Origin: Glandiceps talaboti
Taxonomy: Eukaryota; Hemichordata; Enteropneusta; Spengelidae
Length of the DNA stretch: 60,000 bases
Direction: 5' to 3'
Assembly: GCF_964340395.1 (NCBI RefSeq)
Contig: NC_135549.1
Location: 14,098,842 to 14,158,841, forward strand
Each line of letters starts with the position of its first letter. Positions within the stretch are counted from its first letter, which is position 1. This document shows positions 43,512 through 54,287 of the stretch, one piece after another. The notes beneath the pieces were generated by a model that saw nothing but the letters and a program-made list of their open reading frames with translations, searched no databases and had not been told where the DNA came from. The position numbers and the translations under genes are program-made.

Positions 43512-44738
43512 GTCTCTGGTGTTTCTCTCCTTAACTGAAAGACACCCCTATATGTGTAAATCTGTTAGCCATCCACCAATAGAGTCTTGCCTCTGTAGCT
43601 GTTGTTATTAATAGATTATGGTGTGCTGTAATGGCTTTCTCTGCCAGTCACATATACGATTAATCACTTACTAGGCTATCTCTACTCCATTAGAGGATGA
43701 CAGCTTATGATCTTAGACTTAGGTAAGCGTGTGTTTTATTCGTTATTTTGTCACATCTGCAGTATATGTGCGCTGTGTAGAAGGACTAGTATCCATACTA
43801 TAGCTGTTTTCATTTAGTTAAAACTAGTATACATGTATGTAATGCCACTGGTAGTTTCAGACACTTGGTATCTGTGCATGAATGTTTGTATGTTTTTTAT
43901 GGCGGTTCAGTCTCCCTGTATTTGATAGTGGCATTGTAACTTTAGTGAAACAGTTGGAGGTCAGGATGTATAGTGATTGCCACACCACATACCGTATAGT
44001 CACTGCATTCCAAGTACTAACTGTAGTAATATGTACACAACAAAGAGATAGGGATAGCTATGTATGTAGGTCAACCTGTATACATTGCCTTCACTTCACG
44101 TTTGTTTTGATGAAGTGCAAGAACTTTTGTACATCTGAACTGAATAACATTCTAAAGTTCATTACAAGGATTGAATTACAGTGCAAAGCGCAGAATTTTA
44201 ACTGCTGTATGTTTTTAAGACTTTGCTAAACGTATAAAATAAGTGTAACTAAAAGTTCTCAAAGTTTGTCAAAACTTCAAATCCCTAGTTTTGTTTGCTA
44301 TTGGTTAAAGCTTCTCTGAGTTAGCCATCCCATTCCAACCCTAAAACTTCCATACAGAAATATGAACATGTTTTTCATATTGAATAACTGGAATACAAAC
44401 TCACCATATAAATAACATATAATTTACTAGAGTTGGTTTTCCGCTACTCTTTGAATTACTATAAACTCATAACCACAAATCAAACTAGGCAATTTATCTA
44501 TATGAACTACCTTATGCTACCACTTGAAATTAATATGGAAATTTAATGTATAAGGCAACTCATTTGAAATCTGTTCTTTGGAGTTTTAATACATATTGTG
44601 TTTGAATGTACCGATATTACATTATCTATCTAGTTAGAGTTTGCATGGCACAATACACTCAAGATCAAGATCCAATTATGTGTACTTTAATACCAGCAGA
44701 ATTAAGTTAAACTAATGATATTGCACAAATGTCATGAT

Positions 44739-44753
44739 GGGGGGGGGGGGGGG
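44739..44753. repeat. Poly-G run of 15
   Basis: Uninterrupted G15. Confidence 0.9.
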
Positions 44754-46662
44754 TCTTTCACTAAGAACAGCAGCATACAAATGAACTATGAATTCCATGT
44801 AAAAAAAAAAGTCATACAATGGAAGAGATATCAATCGTAATACTTGGTGTCAATAGAAAAGATCAACACACTACATGTAGTCTAGATGCAATCCAGGGCT
44901 CAAATCTCAAGAGATTCGGATAGCATGCAGACTACACAAACTATCGTTCTGTACATTCACTTACTTATTTATGAAAAAAACGGTGCACACTGTCGACAAC
45001 AGTGAAAACCATTCCTAAAAAGATAAATGAAAATCACTTATGTTTTGTTAAAACTCTTAGGTAGGAGTTATTTATGAAAAGTTGGACAACCAGGCTTTGA
45101 AAACACACATTCTGCTCTTAGAATATTAATAAGATGATACTAACTTGCAGGTAGTAGTAACTACATGTATAGTGGAAATATATTACAGGCCATTGAAGAA
45201 ATCAACTGGGACAAGTTTAATACAGCATAGGAAGTGTGACATGATATGTATGTGTATGTGTACTACCATATTGAAAATGACCTTTGCTAGTAATTATATA
45301 CATGCCATATGCCCTCAGATGGGCCATGAATTCACTACTGGATTATGATCTACGTCAGAGATTAGTGTTTTGGAGGAAAGCCGAGGAGGTGGTATTTTTT
45401 ACAAACTTAATCTATTGACCTGATCATAATAGTCACACAAGCAGAACAAATTTGGAATTTGATTTCATAGCAGAAACACTTCAAATATGTGGTATGCACG
45501 CACCCAATATTTCTTCGGATATGATACTGATATATCTTCTGTCATCGGAGAGTAACAGACTTTGCTTTTATTTTATGTCACCACTGTTTGTTATTTAGTC
45601 CATTAAGTGCAGTACTGGACTGTGAATTATTTGCACCGGATTCTGTTTTGGAAAGTGTACAGTCTAAACAAACCATATAAAATCCATGTCAGTGGTGATT
45701 TATTGATGGATAAAAAAGACACCTTAAATAATGATTCAATGGCTACTTTTGCTGATGGAATCTTACTGAAACATTGAATACATACACACATCATGATAGT
45801 ATTCCACTTACAGAAAAACAAACATCAAGACATGCCTTCAGTACAGCTGGTGACAACTGGAATTCTTGACATGCAATACTAACTGTTGCCAACTGAACAA
45901 AAATAACAAAAAAGGAGACATGGACACTCAAAAAGTTTCAACGCAAACTGACTGTACAGTAGATACAAATCTGTATTCATATCACGGAGTAAAAGGTTGG
46001 GGTTAGGTTTAAGATAGAAATACTAGAAGCTGGATTCTACTCCCTTTGATTTGTATCATACACCACAAGTGACCACTGTTCTACACATGCCAAACAATAG
46101 CTATCAACTTTATGCCAAGTATCGCATTGCCAGGCTTGTCCTACCAATATGTAAACCCCCTCTAGCTATTCAGCTGTCTCACACCAGTTACGATGTCTTT
46201 GGGAATGTTTTATTACATTCTACCACACAGAAGCAGCACTGTTGGAGAATGTGTATGTAAACTGATGGTGGAGTCTTAAAATATTCCAAGGTGGTTTGTT
46301 TCACTGTATCAGCAGGAGCTGGTCTAAGTGTTTTCTGCTCATCATATCACCAGCAGCTGGTGTTCGATCCTAGTGATAGGAAAGGCATAATATGCAATCA
46401 TTATCAGTGCAAGCTTTATCATTCCGAAATAAAACAAATATAAATAAATAAAAGTTGAAATAATCAATTGAAACATGGGCGTTATCCATTATTATAATGG
46501 GATTGATGTTTTCAATACAAAGATATACTTTCAATAAAATAGGAAGGTGATTTTTTAAAAATCCAGTCTCCTAAAACTGTCCACTCCTAATGTACTTAAA
46601 TACCACAGTGCGGTGTTGAATAGCTTGGAAAGAAGTTCATCTACATGTACAATGTTATAATG

Positions 46663-46830
46663 CAGTGTTTTTACTAAAGTTGGGGAACCCCGGTAACAAA
46701 AAGGGGGAATACGCTAAAAGTGGGATAGTTTCCAATGCATTATACTATAATTTTGGTGGGGAACCCTGTAAAATGACAGGGGAACTCGGGTAGATTTTAC
46801 CTATTTTTATCACCCTTAAGAAAAACACTG
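46663..46830. mobile_element. hAT-like MITE
   Basis: A 168-bp unit with perfect 10-bp inverted ends CAGTGTTTTT / AAAAACACTG and a direct repeat ATAATG on both sides (46657-46662 and 46831-46836). The CAGTG start is typical of hAT ends, though hAT normally makes an 8-bp duplication and only 6 bp match here. The interior carries two related segments (GGGGAACCC.. near 46682 and 46759). No coding capacity. Confidence 0.65.
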
Positions 46831-46836
46831 ATAATG

Positions 46837-48329
46837 TCTTGGACAGTTGAAATTCATATACCATAATACACATAGCTTGAATAATATCAACTATAATAGT
46901 ATAAAGGCTGAAGTGTGTGACTTGTAATATTCTGTCTAGACATGTATATCTATATACACAGTGTATATCCTTACAGTACTACTATACTACATAGAGGTAA
47001 ACGAGTTAGCAAAGCTGAAATTCTGATCTCCATAAAGTGATCTAAAATAACGTTCATTAACTTTGTACTATGTCTGTCACTGCTTGTATTACCTGGGTTA
47101 TTTATAGATCAGGATTTGTGTGTCAAAGTCACTTAGAGTCACTGAAAGCACACGGAATGTTGTTAACGTTGAATAGGCAGCAATCTGAACTGAGTGATAG
47201 TAATTATCTGACCAGACCGAACCGCATTCAATTTTATCTGTATAACCTTTGTACATGAATGGTGTATAATGTTCAATTTATCATACTGTATTGCATTAAC
47301 ACGCTTTCTCACAAGTAGATCCTTTCATATATACAATATACACTGTTGAAGAAATCAGCTTTTCCACTCAAATATGATGTACAGCTCTACCTATTATTGG
47401 ATACAGCAAGATTACTTTCTCAATTTACGCTGACCCTGTTACCCTCTGCCGATGCACTATTGACAACTAATCTAAAATCCCACATTAAAAGAAAGTGAAC
47501 CCAACCTCGTTCATACCCTATTGATTATATTTTCATTACAAATGTAATTTTTTCCATCAAAATCATATATTTAGTTTTACCAATATTATTAGATTCAATC
47601 AATGTGGTTTGATACTTTCCCTTGATGCTAATACTTTCTTAAGTAATAGAAATGGAAACAACGTTATCTTCCTTAGAACTTCCATATTTGAATTAAATCA
47701 AGTTCTGAATATATTTTCATAACTTTTAAAACTTATATAAAAAAGTTTCTTGTGTTACTAAAGATAGGACAAAATACTTGAATGCGTGTTCATAAATGAA
47801 GACATCCCCATATTATATTATATGAATATATTATGAAGAGTCTTTAGAAATTAATATTTATACCAAGGGGTGGATAGGCAAATCTTGGTGAAATGTTGCC
47901 ATTATAGCAAGAACAATAACAAGTTACTAGCATGAATTTCCTATACCCTTCTCTTAAAGGAAATAGCAGAACTTAAACTTAAATCAGAAGGTCAAATTGA
48001 TCTCCAAGTTCAACATCAGTGTTGACATCATATGTTCTTGTGGTTATCATATCAATGTATAATACCTTAAACCCCCCCCCCCTCGTAATTTGTAAAATGA
48101 CAAATGCAAACATGGTCATGATCATTAAAAGCTTCTTTGACAAGGTCAGTTGAGGTGACATTGCATCTGTTCACATCCCTGACCTGTCCACAATATATAG
48201 CTAAGTTATGTAGTGTCTCAACCCGGAGGTACATTTCTCCAGTATTCAATATTCAAACGCAAGTTGCAAGCGGTCATCGATTGACAAACAGTATACACCA
48301 TGTAATTATAAATTTCCACTGATAACCTA
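46837..48329. other. AT-rich stretch, end of the CpG-poor zone
   Basis: No repeat or exon recognised. A minus frame at 48067-48249 (..RVETLHNLAIYCGQ..) is open for 60 codons but runs into a poly-C/G tract and has no clear splice signals. Confidence 0.5.
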
Positions 48330-48720
48330 TCGCTCTGAGCACTCAACGGGATAGCCAAACTATTGCAGCTTGCTAGTGACGTCAAACTATAAGTCGCGGG
48401 GCCTTCAGGGGGCCTTCTCGCTACCGTCAAACGACAAGCACGACATTTGATGCCGACTACTAAAACTGAAATTATCCGAAACACTAGCTGGCCGATGGGC
48501 GGAACGCACGACCTGCTACTCAACTCAGTGGGTCTCTACGTTATTTCTACATTCATTCTATAACTGCGTATGTGTTATGAGGCAAGGTCGATCCTTAGAA
48601 AGACCAAGTGACAACCTAGACTTCCCCGTTTCGATTTCAGCGGACCCCTATCAAGTGATTAACTGCATGCCAGGCGCGCCGTTCATAGTTCAGACTAAAA
48701 ACAGTGTTGTTAACATGGCT
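48330..48720. promoter_or_regulatory. CpG-rich 5' region at the TUSC2 start
   Basis: CpG and GC content rise sharply here compared with the intron to the left; examples are clusters around 48391-48430 and a GGCGCGCC at 48674-48681. A perfect CRE palindrome TGACGTCA lies at 48377-48384. The region lies downstream of the TUSC2 start on the minus strand and directly upstream of a possible plus-strand first exon, so it could be a promoter for that transcript or part of a broad unmethylated start region. No TATA box was clearly seen. Confidence 0.45.
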
Positions 48721-48776
48721 GCGCTTCGCTGCATCAAAACTTTGTCAAAATATACAAAATGGAGCCACATAAAAAG
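48715..48776 (+). CDS. Possible first coding exon of an unknown, mitochondrially targeted protein
   Basis: ATG in a good context (AACATGG) opens a 20-codon reading frame beginning MAALRCIKTLSKYTKW, followed by two bases and a strong donor (AAAAAG|GTAAGA). The peptide is rich in Lys and Arg, lacks acidic residues and has spaced hydrophobic residues, like a mitochondrial presequence. The frame is open upstream to about 48577. It lies in the CpG-rich zone and antisense to TUSC2, ending 20 bases from the TUSC2 exon 1 donor; a transcript would run antisense across TUSC2 exon 1. No family is recognised and no certain second exon was found; a chance ORF is possible. Confidence 0.35.
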
Positions 48777-48796
48777 GTAAGAAAATAGTGAGTAAC

Positions 48797-48966
48797 CTTG
48801 TACGAGTGAGGACAAACGGACTGGCCGTTGTTTTGAATTGTCGAACGAGCGAGTCCGAAGAAGTACCGTCAACACTGCTATCATCATTTTCTTGTGTATT
48901 TCCGTAGAATACTTTGGTTACAGGTGATACCAGCTTCCTGACTCCACGTGCAGTCGAGTTTCCCAT
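48797..48966 (-). CDS. TUSC2: TUSC2 (FUS1) homologue, coding part of exon 1
   Basis: Codes for the first 56 residues plus two bases of codon 57. The protein starts MGNSTARG: Gly2 with a small residue at position 6 fits an N-myristoylation signal, as in human TUSC2, which also starts with Met-Gly. An acidic/Ser-rich stretch follows (QENDDSSVDGTSSD), and the exon ends SPFVLTRT, matching the human PFVFTRR segment directly before the acidic signature. The reading frame is open for 38 codons upstream, but this ATG is chosen because only it gives the Met-Gly start. The donor reads AAG|GTTACT, a valid GT with a weak tail. TUSC2 is a small mitochondria-associated tumour-suppressor protein linked to calcium handling in mammals; its role in this organism is inferred. 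Phase 2 at the donor joins exactly to exon 2. Confidence 0.92.
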
Positions 48967-49136
48967 GGTTTCAAGTACAGAATATCGTAAATAACGGCAA
49001 AACATTATATTGTCGACTGTGATTTCATTCGATGAGCAGCCATGTTGTCGTGCCGTTTGTTTGCTGTTTCTCGACTCCAAGAACTTCGTGCTATCCTCAG
49101 AAAAAAATCGCTCCTTTTCTTGGGATTATGAAACTT

Positions 49137-49221
49137 TAGCCTGGAATCCATGTGGATTTGGGATTTTAAAGTTTGCTTTCCAAAAAAAAAAAAATACCAA
49201 TCCGCATAGATTCCAGGCTAA
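49137..49221. mobile_element. Short MITE upstream of the TUSC2 start codon
   Basis: The ends read TAGCCTGGAATCCATG and its inverted counterpart (..CATAGATTCCAGGCTAA), with an A-run in the middle. GAAACTT repeats directly on both sides (49130-49136 and 49223-49229); an eighth base would differ only as T versus C. It lies about 170 bp upstream of the TUSC2 ATG, so in its promoter or 5' UTR. A single end-like copy, TTAGCCTGGAATCCAT, occurs at 41217-41232. Confidence 0.65.
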
Positions 49222-49823
49222 CGAAACTTACACTGTGAAAAAGTTACAATCGATCGATGCGTATAAATATTACATGTTTCGCTGACTCTAAAATTTCAAT
49301 AACAATGCGTCTGAAATCTAAAGCAAATCATAGCACTCTGGATTTAAAGTCGTATTAAAGTATGATTTAAGCTATGGCGACCATAAAGCGACCAACTATT
49401 CCCGTCAGAAACAGCAACCGCAAACACGTACCAGAAAATTGTAATATATACACCCAATTTTTTAATTACCATCTCAAGTTTTTATATTAATAATAATACT
49501 ATATAGCATTTATAAAAGAAGAACATCTGTAAAGAGAGAGATGTGTTAAGTTTATCTTCTCGAGAGGAGTTGTCTATTAAATTAAAAAGTAAACAAATCG
49601 TTACAGGCATACATGCGTACACAGTGACCCACATCTACCCTTCATGCTACACAAAACAAAACATCGAGGTCATATTAAAATGAGAATATAACATTTGATT
49701 AAAAACAAGAGTAAGCAGTGGGCACTGAACCGTTTTCAGCCTATTTTCCCCAAATTTCATGACAACTTTTTTCCCATCCATGTGATACTTCAGAAATCAG
49801 AAAAGACATCTATCTAGTAGCTG

Positions 49824-49933
49824 AGGACCTCCGCTTGGTTGATTTCGACTCACTATGTGCGACTTTGTCCTCGCAACTCAAAAGAGTAAGTTGAGAGGAC
49901 ATAGCGAACTCAACCAAGCGAATGCAATGTCCT
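49824..49933. repeat. Imperfect palindrome, MITE-like hairpin
   Basis: CGCTTGGTTGA on the left pairs with TCAACCAAGCG on the right. Inside it a second stem pairs TGTCCTCGCAACTC with GTTGAGAGGACA. The outer ends GGACC and GTCC also pair. No target duplication was identified. Confidence 0.5.
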
Positions 49934-50650
49934 ATTAAAGTTCTAATGTAGTTATACATCGTTCCTATCCAATTTGTATTCTTCATTGTTTGACAGAAGA
50001 TGTATTAAAGACACTCTATACCCGGAAGTTTGATTTATTTAGCCTCTCCACGAAGCATAAATGAGGAAAATAATGATTAGTAGATTAATAACGATTAGTA
50101 GATTAATAACAACCCGAATAAAGGACCTAGACACAGTTCCATTCATATATATTTCATTTCTTATTCATAAATTATGTAGTATTATTGATGGAGGTTGTCC
50201 ATCATATCCAGTGCATAGGGGCGTTTAATATTTCTTAGATTATTGTTTTCCTGGTCTACTGGCTAAATATAACAACCTTTTTGACTATATATTCCTACTA
50301 GTAAGGAAATGTTCTTTCTACTAGTAGTAAGCCTTATAGAGATTGATATATTTGAAGCAGCAGGATTCATACGATATTTTCTTAAGAAAACAACAGTCTG
50401 AGCAATAATACGTGTACCCCTGTGATCCAGCGATCGTTTCATTACAAATAATTATTAAATAATAATTATTAAATTGGCAAAAGTGTTAGAATAGGAACTG
50501 TACTATTCAGATGGATAGCGATATGGTTTAGTTGTGATTCCTATGTTGTTTTATATAATTATTATATATCCATCGGGCTTTATAAAATAGAGTAGTGTAT
50601 CCATTGCACACAGACAAGCAAACAGGCAGGCACCCCACCCACGCACGCAC

Positions 50651-50651
<1 letters not shown>

Positions 50652-50738
<87 letters not shown>
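50652..50738. repeat. (CAGA)n microsatellite
   Basis: About 21 perfect CAGA units after a short GCAC stretch. Confidence 0.97.
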
Positions 50739-52916
50739 TTTTTATATATTGGGGATTTTGACGTCTTACATTTGTAGTTTAGTTTAAGTCAACGTAAAAG
50801 TATCAGGTATCACGACATTTACAAGTAGTTGAGGTGTTGTTTTCATATAAGACATTCGCACATACTATCGATTGCAAATATTGCTATAAGTCAGGAATCC
50901 ACACTGTCCTGTCCTACTGTAATTTTAGGAAATAAATACCGGATAGCCAATCGCGGGAATTCCAGACTACATTCCAATATGATTCATAGGGTTTAGCTTA
51001 TATAAGGTCATTTCATAACCTTTGTCTTGTTTGAAATCATTTATGATGCACTACATATATATGTAATTTTTTTTATTATTTACGACCAAGACAGTCTTCC
51101 TAATTACATGTATTAAAATCTCAAATCAAAACTTTTCCTACAATCATTACGACAATATATTCATCTCTTCCCAGAATTATAAATATATAAGACACGGAGT
51201 AAAAAGATGAATTATATAACATGATAACAGGAATAGTGTTTTAGTAACAACAGGAATTCCACATACGGCATCCTGAATTATACAAGGAAATAACTGTACA
51301 GCGATATAACTTTAGAATCGCTATGGACACGACAACCATTGAGGAAGGCGCTTTATGAATGTGTACTTTACTATTACAATTTATGAAATCCGATTAAAAG
51401 GTTTGAACGCACAACTTAAAAAAAATAATATGTTGTGTGACCTTTCACCTTCACTTTTCTCTCGTACGTTTTCTTCTTCCAACCCACACCACCCCCGCGA
51501 TTTGATCAATTTCCGACGGCTTTCCTTTTTTTTCTGCACCTCCCATTTCTCGAAAATGTAGTATTAAGCAAAATCTCACCACATTGACATTATATTTGGC
51601 AAGGAATAATTTAACAATGCGTGAAAATATATAAACTAATGTGCAAACAGAAATTTACATTAAATTGACAGTCTGTAACTGGGATTCTGAGTCCCGACTA
51701 AAGTCGGTGTACAAATATATTTATCATTTACGGATTCCTAGTAAATGCTTCTTCCTATACATAATTGAATATTTTTTTGGTAGTTGGTATTTCAAATAAC
51801 CACGATAGCCATGAAGATAAAGAACTTGCTCCTTTTTAATAACACAAACTAATATCATGTAATGTAATAGGGATTAAACTGTCTATATCACATCAACACA
51901 GAAATCGTATCACCAAACATATAAACGATACCGTTTGGCATTACGATCATGTCAAAACATGTATATTGTGAACATTTTAGTTGACTTAAATGTGAAAAAA
52001 GACAACTACAAGAATGTTGGTGTACCCAATCGTGTACGATGAAGAGTTGATATCCCTTTACATGTAAACACAGCCTATCGTTATTTCTATAGATACAGTG
52101 AATAGACAAGTCCGACGTAAAAGATGATTGCTTACGGTTCAATAGCCCCATGTCAAAGTTCAACCCAAGGACATGCATGCATGTATATGTGACGATATTC
52201 ATAGCGTAAATACTGATAACATTTTCACTCAAAAACAAACTTCAAATTTCATTCACCCCAAAATATTTGAAAATTTCACTGATTTCAATGTTATTTTGCA
52301 GTTATAAATTTGTGTAGATTGCCATATGGGCAAAATATCAAGTGTGACATATGAAACCACACGGAATTAGTTTTGGTTGACTCGTTTAATGTAAGACGCA
52401 CGTCCCACCTTTTTATAAAGTTTTTCATTAATTAGCGTGATAGTTTTTATGATATTCGATAGTCAGTAATGAAATACAATGGTGAAACAAACGGAAAACA
52501 ACAACATGCCATGGCGTACATTCTGTTATCAATTTTATACCACCAGCCAGCCAACCCACAGAGTGTTAACATTTATTAATCAATCATCGGTTTCGGCACA
52601 ATGTTTTGATCTTGGAAAGTTAATTCACGAAGGTTTATTATTCTCTTTGAAGTTGTTTGTCGTTAAAATTAGTGTGTTGTTGTGACATATGCCGAGATAA
52701 TATTGATATTAATAGTTTTATTGTCTGTGTTTGTAAAATTGTCTGGTAGCGGCACATCTATAAAGAAAAAACCACACAAAGCAATAAAATATATAAATTA
52801 TTAGAGTGGGTTTTTGATGATAAATGTTACTATTGAATACTAACGTTTTACCGACTAGCCATCAGTCTTTCAGTAACGTGATAAAAACAGGTTTTATATA
52901 AAACCACAGTCGCTTG

Positions 52917-52955
52917 TGGGCCGTGGGCCGTGGGCTGTGGGCCATGGGCTGTGGT
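52917..52955. repeat. GGGCYGT-type minisatellite
   Basis: Units GTGGGCC, GTGGGCT and ATGGGCT repeat about five times, directly abutting the inverted-repeat element at 52957. Confidence 0.8.
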
Positions 52956-52956
52956 C

Positions 52957-53146
52957 CACAGGGACGTGTATTTAATTGCTTTAGATTGTTGTTTAGGAAA
53001 ATATCACACGAATCCTGCTACTATAAATGTGTCGATACATTCAGGTACAGTTTTCAGATACGGGTAGAAGAAATATATTCAACGTTATTATATTTAGCCT
53101 GTAGACAAGGTAAACAACAATCTAAGAAACACTACGCGTCCCTGTG
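52957..53146. mobile_element. Inverted-repeat element, probable MITE
   Basis: The ends CACAGGGACG / CGTCCCTGTG are perfect, and the next ~25 bp still pair (TTAGATTGTTGTTTA on the left, its complement at about 53110-53125). Length is 190 bp. No clean target duplication was found. A 113-codon open frame across it (52914-53255) looks like a by-product. Confidence 0.5.
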
Positions 53147-53432
53147 CTGTGTAAATTATAGTCAGCCGATATTGAACGTCTTGATCGATTGTATGAAGTC
53201 CTATATCTCGCTTACCGTATATTTGTGTATTACCATATTTTACTTATTTATTTAATTAATTAATTAATTATCTATTAACTTATTTATTTTATAATTGGCA
53301 TATTTACGTTCAATGAGTGGTAAAATTATAAATATCACACTTTGATTACAAACTTGTTCAATATATGATCACGGTCCACTTCAAGTGACTGTGACAGAAA
53401 CTCGTAGCTTCTCGTAAAGCACGTTACGCCAG

Positions 53433-53508
53433 CAGTGCGAAACTGGTCCCGATATTGGCAGCTATTGTGGTAGCGATATCCGTTACTTTCACAAAATTGC
53501 CACTGTAG
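53433..53508 (+). CDS. Speculative terminal exon with a membrane segment
   Basis: If the acceptor CGCCAG at 53427-53432 is used, the frame matches the phase-2 end of the candidate exon at 48715-48776 and gives 24 residues before a stop. These contain the hydrophobic run LVPILAAIVVAISV, a plausible single membrane span, followed by TFTKLPL. Together the exons would encode about 45 residues: a presequence-like start plus one membrane span. The acceptor has a poor pyrimidine tract, and two other frames are also open here (one on the minus strand starting MARIYSGNF), so this is weak. Confidence 0.13.
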
Positions 53509-54095
53509 ATTCGTGCCATATGTAAGCTTACACTTTACTTGCCGTTTTACATGTTTTAGATCGCTGTAACCTTTGACATCGTGTTGACATCATGTAACCA
53601 ACAGCTGGGGTTTGTCTCTATAAAGATACAACAGAACTTCATCGTAACTAACCGAATGTTAACATAAATGCACTTGAAGTTGCCCTGCAAGCTTGAATGC
53701 CGGACATTTTTTTTGTAATGACAAATTGCAGCAAGGACATGTGTCAGAAAATCATAATACTACCAAAGGCTCAATGCAAATAATTTGCAATCATTTACAT
53801 ATATCAAAATGTACGTGTGTATGTAAACGTACCAGGATACATATAAATGGGTCATATGCATATGGTATTTGGGAGTATGTTTATTGTCAATGTGCAACAG
53901 CGGATTTAGTGCTGATAATTTACTAGATATGGTATCCTCGATAAAACCCACTTGAGTTGTGCATGTGACCAAAAGATAACATAATTACATTTACAAAGTA
54001 GTAAGTACTCGAGCTTCGGCATACATAATCAATAAAATTAAAACTGAATATGTATTTTCATAAAAGGTAACAGATAGCATTCTATGTATAGCTTA

Positions 54096-54287
54096 TTATG
54101 TCATACAGTTGGCAACATTGCATTGTTCGGGTGTTACACTATTGTCTAATTTGGAGTCATTCTTGAGTATCGCTGAAGTATCGATTTCATAAAAGGCTTC
54201 ACCAGCTCGACCAGCTCTTATCACGTGGTCTCTTTGTGTGAACTTCCCCGTTTCTCCACGTTGTTGAAAATCGTTCATAATTGATCC
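54096..54287 (-). CDS. Possible terminal exon of an unrecognised minus-strand gene
   Basis: An open stretch of 63 codons runs from a good acceptor (TTTCTAACAACTTACAG, with a CTAAC branch-like word) in phase 0 to TAA. It reads GSIMNDFQQRGE at the start, has a central RDHVIRAGRAGEAFYEID, and ends in a polar tail with two Cys (EQCNVANC). Composition is mixed and protein-like, unlike the low-complexity frames elsewhere, and codons use CpG freely. I do not recognise the family. Upstream exons would lie to the right of 54.3 kb; none was identified. No clear AATAAA follows the stop on this strand. Confidence 0.38.
   Translation of the reverse strand, partial: GSIMNDFQQRGETGKFTQRDHVIRAGRAGEAFYEIDTSAILKNDSKLDNSVTPEQCNVANCMT

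Larger units (their letters stand above)
41181..46662. other. Intronic AT-rich stretch without recognisable genes
   Basis: Apart from the microsatellites and G-run listed, I see no exon. The open frame at 43882-44229 (115 codons) is Cys- and Phe-rich without motif, lacks splice context and is taken as chance. Confidence 0.6.
49230..52916. other. Upstream region of TUSC2, no gene recognised
   Basis: CpG-normal, AT-rich DNA with the hairpin at 49.8 kb and the CAGA array at 50.7 kb. A 38-codon frame at 49374-49490 (MATIKRPTIPVRN..) has a good start context but nothing else in support. Confidence 0.5.

Noticed and set aside
48067-48249. 60-codon minus frame with RVETLHNLAIYCGQ
   Set aside because: Runs into a C/G homopolymer, lacks clear splice signals and lies inside the first TUSC2 intron; probably chance.
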